From positions 1 through 64,000 of the forward strand of contig CAVVGH010000003.1 of assembly GCA_963747765.1 (NCBI GenBank): a stretch of DNA of 64,000 bases, given 5' to 3'. The notes under the pieces are model-generated. The model searched no databases and was not told where the DNA came from. It saw only the letters and a list, made by a program, of their open reading frames with translations. The stretch comes from VRUE01 sp963747765. GTDB lineage: Bacteria; Actinomycetota; Thermoleophilia; Solirubrobacterales; 70-9. Shown here piece after piece: positions 52,277 to 60,655 of the stretch (position 1 is the stretch's first letter; each line of letters opens with the position of its first letter). The translations under genes and the position numbers were made by a program.

Positions 52277-53005
52277 TCAGCCGCCGGCCGACGAGCGGCC
52301 GGTGCGCGGTCGCAGCTCCGCCTCGTTGCCCGCCGGGCGCTTCTCCCCGTCCAGGGCCGCGATCCGTTCCTCGAGCGCGGCGATCCGCTCCGAGAGGCTC
52401 TTGATCGCATCGGCGATCGGGTCCGGCAGGTGGATCCAATCGGCGTCGGGGCCCTCGACCCGCCTCCCTTCCACCCTGACCGGGTGCCCGGGGTTGCCGA
52501 CCACCGTAGAGCAGGGGGGCACGTCCTCGACGACGACCGTGTTTGCGCCGATCTTGGCACCGTCGCCAACCGAGATCGGGCCCAGCAGCTTGGCGCCCGA
52601 GCCAACGGTGACGTTGTCCCCCACCGTGGGGTGGCGCTTGCCCCTCTGAAAGCCCGTTCCACCGAGCGTCACACCCTGGTAGAGCGTCACGCGCCTGCCG
52701 ATCTTGGCGGTCTCGCCGACCACCACGCCCGAACCGTGGTCGATGAAGAACTGGGCTCCAATCTCAGCCGCCGGATGGATCTCAACCCCGGTGATCGTGC
52801 GACTGCAATAGGCGATCGCGCGTGGCACGAGTGGCACCCCGGCCTCGGTCAGAGCATGCGCGACGCGATGTGCGAGAAGCGCCTGCACTCCAGCCCAGCT
52901 GGCGAGGATCTCGAAGGTCGACACCCCCTGGGCCGCCGGGTCGCGGTCCCGCGCCGCGGCCACGTCCGCTCTGACCTCGTCGATCACCCGACTCACTGCG
53001 CTCAT
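52277..53005 (-). CDS. cysE: Serine O-acetyltransferase
   Basis: Acetylates serine with acetyl-CoA for cysteine synthesis. 242 residues from ATG 53005, overlapping the cysK stop as ATGA. An N-terminal helical part precedes a left-handed beta-helix: GVEIHPAAEIGAQFFIDHGSGVVVGETAKIG contains the catalytic His, followed by LYQGVTLGGTGFQRGKRHPTVGDNVTVGSGAKLLGPISVGDGAKIGANTVV. Unusually, a 50-residue C-terminal extension carries a short coiled coil (IKSLSERIAALEERIAALDGEKR), where CysE normally ends in the Ile that docks into CysK. Here the C-terminus is GRSSAGG, so the usual docking tail is absent. Confidence 0.94.
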   Translation of the reverse strand: MSAVSRVIDEVRADVAAARDRDPAAQGVSTFEILASWAGVQALLAHRVAHALTEAGVPLVPRAIAYCSRTITGVEIHPAAEIGAQFFIDHGSGVVVGETAKIGRRVTLYQGVTLGGTGFQRGKRHPTVGDNVTVGSGAKLLGPISVGDGAKIGANTVVVEDVPPCSTVVGNPGHPVRVEGRRVEGPDADWIHLPDPIADAIKSLSERIAALEERIAALDGEKRPAGNEAELRPRTGRSSAGG

Positions 53006-53925
53006 GGTGCAAAGAAGGGTAGGGACATGTAGCGCTCGCCCGAATCGCAGACGATCGTCACAACCCGCTTGCCGGCCAGCTCGGGACGTGCGGCCACGTC
53101 CAGCGCCGCCTTGATGTTCGCTCCGGAGGAGATCCCGGCCAGGATGCCCTCCTTCCTCGCCGTCAGGCGCGCCATCTCCAGAGCATCCTCGTCGGCGACC
53201 GCAACGACCTCGTCGATCACGGCGCGATCGAGGACCTCGGGGAGGAAGCCGGCGCCGATCCCCTGGATCTTGTGCGGGCCGGGCGCACCGCCCGAAAGGA
53301 CCGGGGAGGTCGCCGGCTCGACCGCGACAACCAGCGAGTCGGGGCTGCGTTCGCGCAGCATTGTCCCGACGCCGGTGATCGTGCCACCCGTTCCCACCCC
53401 GGCCACGAACGCGCCCACCTGCTCGCCGGCATCGCGCCAGATCTCCTCGGCGGTGGTGCGACGATGCACCTCGGGGTTCGCCGGGTTGGCGAACTGCTGC
53501 GGCATGAACGCCTTGCGCTGGTCGCGAATCTCTTCGGCCAGCCCAACCGCCTCGTCCATGCCCCCCAACGACGGCGTTTCGCGGACCTCGGCGCCGTAGG
53601 CGCGCAGCAGCTTGGCGCGCTCGCGGCTCATCCCCTCCGGCAGGGTCAGGATCAACTCGTAGCCGCGCGCCGCGCAAACCATCGCCAGTGCAATCCCGGT
53701 GTTGCCACTGGTCGGCTCGACGATCACCGAGCGCCCCCGCTCGATCAGCCCATCGCGCTCCGCGGCGTCGATCATCGCCACTCCGATCCGGTCCTTCACC
53801 GAACCGCCGGGGTTGAAGTACTCGAGCTTCGCGCAGACCTCCGCACCCAAGCCGTCGGCCAGCCGCCGCAACGCGACCAGCGGCGTCTCTCCCACTACGG
53901 CGGACGCCTCATCCCCGATGCGCAT
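53002..53925 (-). CDS. cysK: Cysteine synthase (O-acetylserine sulfhydrylase)
   Basis: PLP enzyme that makes cysteine from O-acetylserine and sulfide. 307 residues from ATG 53925. PLP lysine K44 in NPGGSVKDRIG; EPTSGNTGIALAMVCAARGY; GVGTGGTITGVG phosphate loop; GISSGANIKAAL. The start shares one base with the stop of the regulator gene (TGATG), giving tight translational coupling regulator-cysK-cysE. Confidence 0.96.
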   Translation of the reverse strand: MRIGDEASAVVGETPLVALRRLADGLGAEVCAKLEYFNPGGSVKDRIGVAMIDAAERDGLIERGRSVIVEPTSGNTGIALAMVCAARGYELILTLPEGMSRERAKLLRAYGAEVRETPSLGGMDEAVGLAEEIRDQRKAFMPQQFANPANPEVHRRTTAEEIWRDAGEQVGAFVAGVGTGGTITGVGTMLRERSPDSLVVAVEPATSPVLSGGAPGPHKIQGIGAGFLPEVLDRAVIDEVVAVADEDALEMARLTARKEGILAGISSGANIKAALDVAARPELAGKRVVTIVCDSGERYMSLPFFAP

Positions 53926-54323
53926 CAGATGAAGTACATCCCCGCGCCGGCGTCCTCGGCTTCGCGGCGGGCGACTTCGGCGATCGTGGTTTGGCTGAAC
54001 ACACCGCGCAGGGCGGCAACGCCGTCCGCCCATATCCCGCCGGCCTCGTCAGCCTCCTGACCGACTTTGCCGTCGAGAGCCTGGACGACCTCGAGCACGG
54101 TGATCTCGTCCGCCGGCCGGGACAGGGTGTAACCGCCCTTCATTCCCCGATGACTGGTGAGCAGGCCGGCCCTGCGCAGGGTGGAGAAGAGCTGCTCGAG
54201 GAACTGCTCGGGAATCTCGCGGCGTTCGGCCACCTCCTTGATTGGCACCGGCCGCTGGCCCGAACGAGCCAGCTCCGCCATGGCGACCACGGCGTAGCGC
54301 GACTTGGAGGTGATCGAGATCAC
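53925..54323 (-). CDS. Rrf2-family regulator, CymR-like
   Basis: 132 residues from GTG 54323. Rrf2 winged helix: SITSKSRYAVVAMAELARSGQRPVPIKEVAERREIPEQFLEQLFSTLRRAGLLTSHRGMKGGYTLSRPADEITVLEVVQALDG. The mature sequence contains no cysteine, so it cannot hold the Fe-S cluster of IscR or NsrR. With cysK immediately downstream it looks like CymR, the cysteine-metabolism repressor that in Bacillus works as a complex with CysK. Naming it cymR would be inference from context. Confidence 0.87.
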   Translation of the reverse strand: MISITSKSRYAVVAMAELARSGQRPVPIKEVAERREIPEQFLEQLFSTLRRAGLLTSHRGMKGGYTLSRPADEITVLEVVQALDGKVGQEADEAGGIWADGVAALRGVFSQTTIAEVARREAEDAGAGMYFI

Positions 54324-54406
54324 GCAAACCTTTCTACCGCACAACGGGGTCTCGGCTCGGTTAGGATCGGGTTCCGCGCACCGCATTTGGTGCTGGTGCC
54401 CTTTAG

Positions 54407-55057
54407 GTGGACACCCGAGCAGATCGGAACGCAGTCCTGAGCGATCGCCCTCACTGCCTCGTGATCGACAGTCACCCCCTGGTTCGCCTCGGGGTGCGCG
54501 AAACCCTGCAGGAAGACTTCGATATCCACGAGAGCGAGACCCGCCAGGAAGCCCTGGACCTGATCCGCGACATCGGCAGCATCGATGTCGCCATCGTCGA
54601 TTTGCGCCGGCACCCGAGCGAAGCCGACGGTTCGTTGAGCTGGAGCGAGGCGATCCGCGGCTTGCGCAAGACCGAACCCGGCCTGGGAATCGTCGCCCAC
54701 GGGGAGCGCGCAGAGCGCCATATCGCAAGCGCTGCCCTGCAGGCTGGCGCTACGGCCTATGTCGCGCGAACCGCAAGTGCCGCGGACCTGCGCCAGGCGG
54801 TGAACGCGGCGCTTGCCCAGGAACGGTTCATCGACCGCGCCGTCCCCCCGCGAGGCAGCCGCGGCAAGCTGACCAAGCGCCAGCGAGAGATCCTGCAGCT
54901 GATCGCTGACGGTGGATCGACGGCGCTGGCCGCGCGCGAGCTGGGCCTCAGCGAGGAAACCGTCAAGACCCACACGAAGAATGCAGTGGCTCGCCTCAAT
55001 GCCCGCAACCGCACCCACGCGGTAGCCATGGCAATCAGAGCGTCGCTGATCGAGTAG
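54407..55057 (+). CDS. Atypical response regulator with LuxR-type DNA-binding domain
   Basis: 216 residues from GTG 54407 (weak ribosome-binding site; start uncertain). The receiver-like domain (about 15-130) keeps an Asp at the phosphorylation position (IVDLRR, about D65), but the acidic pair is reduced (VIDSHP), the switch Thr is replaced (VAHGE) and the conserved Lys is Arg (YVARTAS). The C-terminal HTH reads LTKRQREILQLIADGGSTALAARELGLSEETVKTHTKNAVARLNARNRTHAV. No partner kinase is nearby. It may act without phosphorylation. Confidence 0.83.
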   Translation: MDTRADRNAVLSDRPHCLVIDSHPLVRLGVRETLQEDFDIHESETRQEALDLIRDIGSIDVAIVDLRRHPSEADGSLSWSEAIRGLRKTEPGLGIVAHGERAERHIASAALQAGATAYVARTASAADLRQAVNAALAQERFIDRAVPPRGSRGKLTKRQREILQLIADGGSTALAARELGLSEETVKTHTKNAVARLNARNRTHAVAMAIRASLIE

Positions 55058-55104
55058 GGCGCACTGACCTGACGCGTGTCCGCCTCGCTCAGGCCAACCC
55101 AGCC

Positions 55105-55223
55105 GCTCCGTTCGTCATTTGCACCGCTCTGCGACACAAACAACGAACGGAGTCTCGCCCGGGAGATTCCGGCCGCTCCGTTCGCTCTTTGTACCGCTCC
55201 GCGACACAAACAGCGAACGGAGT
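55105..55223. repeat. Array of two 49-nt hairpin repeats at 70-bp period (array 2)
   Basis: Units at 55105-55153 and 55175-55223, same design and period as array 1 (18575-18763), with the same 21-nt spacer start ctcgcccgggagattcc. Array 2 is diverged: the outer pair ends in T, and in unit 2 both sides of the stem change to extend pairing (CGCT/AGCG). Both arrays end in [ct]tcgtgtccgc. Confidence 0.83.
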
Positions 55224-55337
55224 TCGTGTCCGCCTCGATTCCGCCTTCAGCGGCCGTGCCCTCGTGCAACGGCTCCGCCGAAGCCCCTCGTCCCCTGGAA
55301 CAGTCCCCCAAAGCTTCTGACCGCTTGGTCCCTGCAC

Positions 55338-55394
55338 AGCCTCTCCCTGCTTGCCCTCCTACTTGCAGGTGAGGAGGGCAAGCAGGGAGAGGCT
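55338..55394. repeat. Large 57-nt palindrome (hairpin copy B)
   Basis: Perfect 23-bp arms (start AGCCTCTCCCTGCTTG, end CAAGCAGGGAGAGGCT) around the loop acttgcaggtg, followed by gtttctctcatcgatcaacg. Compared with copy A the stem has compensatory changes and the loop is the exact reverse complement, while flanks keep the same orientation. It could also terminate the upstream response-regulator transcript. Confidence 0.8.
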
Positions 55395-55491
55395 GTTTCT
55401 CTCATCGATCAACGAAATCTTCGTTTCGTGGTCCACCAGGCCCATTGCGAGCGGTACCTGTCAACGAAAATGAGACACCTGCCGGTCGAAT

Positions 55492-56496
55492 TTAGTGAGC
55501 AACCTCCTCTGAATCGGGCTTGTTGATCCACGCTGCCCCGGGCAGCGTGGGCGGCGTCGGTGCCCCACGCACGAAGCGCTCGGGATTGGCCGCGTAGGCG
55601 GCGGTGAGCACCTCCTGGCGGGCGGCGTGAGCCTGCTTGGCGCGTCCGTGGTGGACGCTCGCGGGTGTCATCAGGCCGATGCCCGAGTGGCGGTGCTCAT
55701 GGTTGTACCAGCGAAAGAAGGAGCGGCAGAACTCCCTGGCGTGCTCGATCGAGTCGAATCGCGCCGGGAAGGCCGGCCGGTACTTCAGGGTGCGGAACTG
55801 GGCCTCCGAGTAGGGGTTGTCGGTCGAGGTGTAGGGGCGGCTGTGGGTCTTGGTGATCCCGAGGTCGGCGAGCAGGAAGGCGACCGGCTTGGAGCGCATC
55901 GAGGTGCCGCGGTCGGCGTGCAGGGTGAGCCGGTCGCGACGGATCGCCTGCTGCTCGCAGGCCTGGGCGATCAGTGCTTCGGCGAGGGCGGCGGACTCGC
56001 GCAGCTGCACGGTCCAGCCGACGACGTAGCGGCTGAAGATGTCGAGGATCGCGTAGAGGTGGTAGTGGGTCCACTTCGCCGGGCCCTTCAGCTTGGAGAT
56101 GTCCCACGACCAGGTCTCGTTCGGCTTGGTCGCGAGCAGCTCGGGTTTCGCGTAGGCGGGGTGGGTGAGCTGGTCGCGGCGCTCGCGCGACTCGCCGCTG
56201 GCCTCCAGCAGCCGGTACATGGTCCGCTCCGAGCACAGGTAGCGGCCCTCGTCGAGCAGGGTCGCCCACACCGCGGCGGGCGAGGAGTCGAGGAAGCGCT
56301 CGTCGTGCAGGGTCTCCAGCACGCAGTCGCGCTCGGCCTCGCTCAGCGCCCGGGCCGGGCGGGTTCGCGGCTTCTTCGGCCTCGGCTCGGGCGGGCGCCG
56401 GCGACGGTAGATCGTCGCCGGCGAGGCCCCCAGCGCCCGGCAGGCGGGCCTTGTGCCGATGATCGGGGTCAGCTCCTCGACGGTGGCCTCGATCAT
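55492..56496 (-). CDS. IS3-family transposase OrfB (DDE integrase), copy 2
   Basis: 334 residues, identical to copy 1 except Gly for Glu in PTLPGAAWIN near the C-terminus. Asp132, Asp195 and Glu231 are intact, so it is probably active. ATGA overlap with orfA. Confidence 0.93.
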   Translation of the reverse strand: MIEATVEELTPIIGTRPACRALGASPATIYRRRRPPEPRPKKPRTRPARALSEAERDCVLETLHDERFLDSSPAAVWATLLDEGRYLCSERTMYRLLEASGESRERRDQLTHPAYAKPELLATKPNETWSWDISKLKGPAKWTHYHLYAILDIFSRYVVGWTVQLRESAALAEALIAQACEQQAIRRDRLTLHADRGTSMRSKPVAFLLADLGITKTHSRPYTSTDNPYSEAQFRTLKYRPAFPARFDSIEHAREFCRSFFRWYNHEHRHSGIGLMTPASVHHGRAKQAHAARQEVLTAAYAANPERFVRGAPTPPTLPGAAWINKPDSEEVAH

Positions 56497-56978
56497 CGCT
56501 CGGTGCTCTCTTCGGCGCCCTCGGTCCCGAGCAGGTCCTCCAAGAGCGCGGAGACTTTTCCCTGCACCTCGATCACCTTGCGCGCCTTGGCCAGCTCGGC
56601 CTCGGCGCGCTCAGCACGGCGGCGCAGCTCGGCGTTCTCGGTCTCCAGTGGCTCGGCCCCCTTGCGCCCGCGCTTGCGCCCCAGCTCGCCCGCGTCGCGC
56701 TGGCGGCGCCAGCTTGCGAGGTGGGAGGAGTAGAGGCCCTCGCGACGCAGCAGGGCTCCCACTTCGCCCGGCTTCTTGCAGGCGTCGGCCTGCTTGAGGA
56801 CCTTCAGCTTGTACTCGGCGCTGAAGGAGCGCCGCTTGGGACGCTCGGTCAGCTCGGGGTCGGGGACCCCCTTCGGCGCGGCGCTCCCGCCGGCCGCTTC
56901 ACTGCTCTCGCCTTCGGCTCGCTCCGTTTCGCGGCCGGCGGCTTCGTCTCGGTTGATCAACGACATCACGTGCTCCAT
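56493..56978 (-). CDS. IS3-family transposase OrfA, copy 2
   Basis: 161 residues, identical to the copy 1 product: helix-turn-helix (SAEYKLKVLKQADACKKPGEVGALLRREGL) followed by a coiled coil. Provides DNA binding and multimerisation for OrfB. Confidence 0.9.
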   Translation of the reverse strand: MEHVMSLINRDEAAGRETERAEGESSEAAGGSAAPKGVPDPELTERPKRRSFSAEYKLKVLKQADACKKPGEVGALLRREGLYSSHLASWRRQRDAGELGRKRGRKGAEPLETENAELRRRAERAEAELAKARKVIEVQGKVSALLEDLLGTEGAEESTER

Positions 56979-57035
56979 TCACGCCCTCGGGGTTCAGTAA
57001 TTCCCGAATCATGCGTGTCTCACGTGACGTTGGCA

Positions 57036-57208
57036 GAGAGGGGAGTGCCTCGTCCAGGAATTCGAGAATCAATCAACGAGCGGTTCGTTTTCGCTCCACC
57101 AGATCTTTTTCGGCGCCCTCGTTCTGAGATTCGACGCTGGTTCTTTGCGGGAATGGTGCCTGGCGCGATCAGACGTTGCGAAGCGGCCGCGAATTTACGG
57201 CTCGGGCT
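57036..57208. other. Non-coding interval right of IS copy 2
   Basis: About 170 bp without a gene. It holds gaatcaatcaacgagcggttcg (about 57066-57087), with AACGA-N5-TCGTT symmetry, related to the motif after hairpin A (18905 onward) and after hairpin B (55402 onward). Confidence 0.5.
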
Positions 57209-58297
57209 CTAGAGCCAGCCTCGATCGTGCGCCGTGAGGACCGCCTGGGCCCGATCCACGGCGCCGATCTTGCCGTAGACGTTGTGCAGGTGCGTGCGGA
57301 TCGTCGAAACGGATAGCTTCATTTCGCCGGCGATCTGCTTGTAGACCATCCCCTCGGACAGGTACTTGAGCACCTCAAGCTCCCGGCCCGACAGCGGGCA
57401 CGGCTCGTTGACTCGGTGGCCATTCTGCCGGTTGTAGGGAAGTTCGTAGAGCAGGTCGCGAAGTGCATCCGGGCCGAGCCCGCAGCGGCGCGCAACCGAG
57501 CGTAGGCGGTCCGGCGTCACGACCTCTCCCTGTGCGTAGTGGGCCACCATGTCGGCGCTGGCGAGCATCGCGGTCAGGCCATCGACCTCCTCGGCGTGAT
57601 GGCGCTCGATTGCCACGGCGATCCGATGTGGCATATTCCAACGCCGCGCCAGCACCCCACCCACCAGGGCGTGATCGATTCCAAGCTGCTCGCGTTCGTC
57701 GCGGATCCGCTGCTCGGGGGTGTGCGCTGTGGCATCGAAGTATGTGCGGTGTCCCGGGTGCAGCTTCGAGATCACCAGCCGACCGATGTCGTGGAGAAGA
57801 GCGGCGACCGCAAGCTCGTCGCGATCCTCCCAGCCGATCGCGGTGCCCAGTTGCTCCGCGGCCTGTTGCGTGGCAAGCGCATGGACCCGGAATCGCTCCG
57901 GCCGCAGCTCCCAGCCGCCGTTGGGCTCGAAGAAATCGAAAACCGGCGCGGTCCCCACAACCGCCAGAACACCGGACGGCCTCAGGATGTCCACCGCCTC
58001 AGGCACGCTTCCAATCCCGGTGTCCGAGGTCGAGCGGGAGCGGTTTGCGGCTCGCAGGACCGCAATTGTCAGGGCGACGTCAGCCTCGACGGCTCGGACC
58101 AGCTCACCGACGCGAGGGGCGTCCGCGGTTGCTGCCCGCATCACCCTGGAGCGCGACTCGACCAGAGCCGGGAAGCGCTCGACAGCCTCAAACGCCGCTG
58201 CAAGGCGCGCACCTGGAGCGGCCGGGACGTCAGGCCGCTTGCTCTGGATCTGCTCGGGCCGGACCTTTCCATTGCTCTGTGTCTTGATCGCCGCCAT
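57209..58297 (-). CDS. HDOD-domain protein with C-terminal LuxR-type HTH
   Basis: About 362 residues from ATG 58297 (ATG 58324 is possible). The HDOD domain spans about 35-235, with VRAVEADVALTIAVLRAANRSRS, LHDIGRLVISKLHPGH and IAVAIERHHAEEVDGL. A LuxR/NarL helix-turn-helix follows at about 300-360 (LSGRELEVLKYLSEGMVYKQIAGEMKLSVSTIRTHLHNVYGKIGAVDRAQAV). HDOD proteins are signalling adaptors; fusion to a DNA-binding domain suggests a transcription regulator responding to a non-phosphorylation signal. Confidence 0.87.
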   Translation of the reverse strand: MAAIKTQSNGKVRPEQIQSKRPDVPAAPGARLAAAFEAVERFPALVESRSRVMRAATADAPRVGELVRAVEADVALTIAVLRAANRSRSTSDTGIGSVPEAVDILRPSGVLAVVGTAPVFDFFEPNGGWELRPERFRVHALATQQAAEQLGTAIGWEDRDELAVAALLHDIGRLVISKLHPGHRTYFDATAHTPEQRIRDEREQLGIDHALVGGVLARRWNMPHRIAVAIERHHAEEVDGLTAMLASADMVAHYAQGEVVTPDRLRSVARRCGLGPDALRDLLYELPYNRQNGHRVNEPCPLSGRELEVLKYLSEGMVYKQIAGEMKLSVSTIRTHLHNVYGKIGAVDRAQAVLTAHDRGWL

Positions 58298-58401
58298 GAT
58301 GAGAGTTGTCCTGCAACACGTCATCGGCAGCTGACAACGTTCGGTTTAGCGCTCCGCCTCCTCAATAGTGGGAGACTCTTCAATGTGTGCCTGAGCGGCG
58401 C

Positions 58402-59784
58402 TCAAACTGGCGATCGTTGGCCACCAAGGCGCTCGATCGCCGCGTCGATGCGCGTCAGGGATTCCTCGCGCCCCAGCGCGGCGAGGGACTCGAAGATCCC
58501 GGGTGAGACAGAGCCACCCGTTATTGCAACTCGAATCGGCTGATAGATCCGTCCTGGCTTGACCTTGAGCCGCTCGGAAAGAGGCGACAGAGCCCTCTCC
58601 ACTGCCTCCGCGTCGAAACCACTGGCGGATCCCAGCGTCTCCCGGGCCACGACGAGCAGGTCCTGCGCATCCCCCTTCATGACCTTGCGCCAGGCCTTCT
58701 CGTCGACTTCCGGCACTTCGAAGAGGAAGCGGATGAGTGGCCACACCTCAGCCAGCGTCTGGGCTTTGTCTTGGACGATCGCGCAGGCAACGCGAAGCCG
58801 CTCGTCGGCGGCGCGACCCAGGTGCCCCGCGACCGCATTCGTGTAGTCGTCGACCGACATCTCTCGCATGAACCGTCCGTTGACCCAGCGCAGCTTTCGC
58901 TCGTCGAAGATCGCCGCCGCACGACCAACGTCCTCGATCCGAAAGCGACCGACCAGCTCCTCGGTCGACATCAGTGTCGTGTCATCGTCGGCGCCCCACC
59001 CCAGCAGCGCCAGGTAGTTGCGAACCGCAGCGGGCAGATAGCCCGCCTCGCGCAGCTCCTGCACGGACGCGGCGCCATGTCTCTTGGAGAGCTTGCGGCC
59101 GTCGGGGCCGTGCAGAAGGGGCAGGTGCGCGTAGCGCGGCGGCTCGTGCCCGAGCGCGGCAAGGACAAGCAGTTGCTTGGGCGTGTTGGAGAGATGGTCG
59201 TCCCCCCGCACCACATCGGTGATCGCCATCTCGGCGTCGTCGACCGCGACGGCGAAGTTGTAGAGAACCGATCCGTCGCCCCGGGCGATCACGAAGTCGT
59301 CGTAGCTGCGGTTGGGAAAGCGAACCGGGCCGCGAATCGTGTCGTGGACGACGGTCTCCCCGTCGTCCGGCACGCGGAGCCGGACTGCAGCGCCGGGATC
59401 GCCCACTGGCTTCCCCCGGTAACCGCGATCGGCTCCGTGCTCGGCCTTCCATGCCTCGACATCCTTTGCCGTCGCCGAGTCGCGATATGCGGCTCCCGTG
59501 TCCAGCAGCCGCCGCAGCGCCGTCTCGTGGCGATCGGCCCGGGAAGCCTGGGACACCGGCCCCTCGTCGCAGTCAAGCTCCAACCAGCGCAGCGCGTCGA
59601 GGATCTGATCCACGTTCTCCTGGGTCGAGCGCTCGCGGTCGGTGTCCTCGATCCTCAGAACCAGGGAGCCACCCGATCCCCGCGCCGCAAGCCAGTTATA
59701 GAGTGCCGTCCTCGCTCCGCCGATGTGCAGGGCTCCGGTCGGCGAGGGTGCGAACCTCAAGCGGATGGAAGGGTCTTCAGACAC
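58402..59784 (-). CDS. gltX: Glutamyl-tRNA synthetase
   Basis: Charges tRNA-Glu, and with GatCAB present probably also tRNA-Gln. About 460 residues from GTG 59784; an upstream GTG 59811 would add nine residues. Class I signatures: RFAPSPTGALHIGGARTALYNW (HIGH variant HIGG) and KLSKRHG (KMSKS variant). The C-terminal anticodon-binding domain is all-helical. The start codon lies one base from the divergent nfo start, so the 5' ends overlap whatever promoters are used. Confidence 0.95.
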   Translation of the reverse strand: MSEDPSIRLRFAPSPTGALHIGGARTALYNWLAARGSGGSLVLRIEDTDRERSTQENVDQILDALRWLELDCDEGPVSQASRADRHETALRRLLDTGAAYRDSATAKDVEAWKAEHGADRGYRGKPVGDPGAAVRLRVPDDGETVVHDTIRGPVRFPNRSYDDFVIARGDGSVLYNFAVAVDDAEMAITDVVRGDDHLSNTPKQLLVLAALGHEPPRYAHLPLLHGPDGRKLSKRHGAASVQELREAGYLPAAVRNYLALLGWGADDDTTLMSTEELVGRFRIEDVGRAAAIFDERKLRWVNGRFMREMSVDDYTNAVAGHLGRAADERLRVACAIVQDKAQTLAEVWPLIRFLFEVPEVDEKAWRKVMKGDAQDLLVVARETLGSASGFDAEAVERALSPLSERLKVKPGRIYQPIRVAITGGSVSPGIFESLAALGREESLTRIDAAIERLGGQRSPV

Positions 59785-59785
59785 G

Positions 59786-60655
59786 ATGCTGATCGGCGCG
59801 CATGTTTCCACAGCGGGAGGACTCGACCGAGCGATCGTGCGCGGAGCCGACCTCGGCTGCGAGGCGATTCAGATCTTCCACCAGAGCCCTCGGATGTGGC
59901 GGCCGACCCGCTACAGCGAGGACGACTTCGCCGCCTTCGGGAGAGCGATGGACGCCTCGCCGGTGGAAGCGGTCGTGATCCACGCCGTCTACCTGATCAA
60001 CTGTGCCTCCAAGGACGCCGAACTTCGCAGGAAATCCCTGGCCTCCCTGACCCATGCATTGCGGATCGGCGACGCGATCGGCGCCGCCGGTGTGGTCCTG
60101 CACCCCGGCGCGCAGAAGGGCGAGCCGCTCGCCCCGTCGATGAAGCGGGCGGCGAAAACCATCTCCGCCGCGCTGAAGGACAGCGACCGATGCCCCTTGC
60201 TGCTCGAGCAGACCGCCGGCCACAAGGGGATGCTGGGGCGGGATTTCGACCAGACCGCAAGGCTGATCGAGCTCGCCGGCGGGCGCGAGCGCCTCGGCCT
60301 CTGCCTCGACTCCTGTCATCTCTTCGTCCAGGGGTATGACATCACCGACGCCGAGCGCCTGTCGGCGGTTCTCGACGAAGCCGACGCGAAGGTTGGTCTC
60401 GAGCGCCTTCATTGCGTCCACGTCAACGACGCCGCTGCTCCGCTGGGTTCCTGCCGCGATCGCCACGCCAACATCGGCAGGGGCGAGATGGGCAAACGGG
60501 GCCTCGCGGCCTTTCTCTCCGAGCCAAGGTTCGAGGGGCTTCCCGCGACACTGGAGACTCCCGGGCCCGAGAGGAAAGGGCCGGACCGCAAGGAGATCCA
60601 GGCCGCGAAGCGGCTCCGTCGCGCGGGGCTCAAGCAGCGCAGGAGCGCTACCTGA
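59786..60655 (+). CDS. nfo: Endonuclease IV (AP endonuclease)
   Basis: Zn-dependent TIM-barrel nuclease that cuts at abasic sites in base excision repair. 289 residues from ATG 59786 (MLIGAHVSTAGGLDRAI is the usual start). Zinc-binding and family blocks: IHAVYLINCASKDAELRRKS, VVLHPGAQKGE, LLLEQTAGHKGMLG, LGLCLDSCHLFVQGYDI, HVNDAAAPLGSCRDRHANIGRGEMG and LPATLETPG. Its last 8 bp overlap the converging acyl-CoA dehydrogenase gene. Confidence 0.95.
   Translation: MLIGAHVSTAGGLDRAIVRGADLGCEAIQIFHQSPRMWRPTRYSEDDFAAFGRAMDASPVEAVVIHAVYLINCASKDAELRRKSLASLTHALRIGDAIGAAGVVLHPGAQKGEPLAPSMKRAAKTISAALKDSDRCPLLLEQTAGHKGMLGRDFDQTARLIELAGGRERLGLCLDSCHLFVQGYDITDAERLSAVLDEADAKVGLERLHCVHVNDAAAPLGSCRDRHANIGRGEMGKRGLAAFLSEPRFEGLPATLETPGPERKGPDRKEIQAAKRLRRAGLKQRRSAT

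Larger units (their letters stand above)
55459..57035 (-). mobile_element. IS3-family insertion sequence, copy 2
   Basis: Same element as 19144-20720, shifted by exactly 36,315 bp and in the same orientation; identity runs from 55452 to 57043. Terminal repeats TGTCAACG... and ...CGTTGGCA are intact, as are both frames. It follows the same modules (hairpin array, large hairpin) as copy 1. No target duplication is evident. Confidence 0.88.

Noticed and set aside
49873..52404. 843-codon plus-strand frame opposite the helicase gene
   Set aside because: Longest shadow in the window; residue composition is that of reversed high-GC codons, and the helicase motifs on the other strand are complete.
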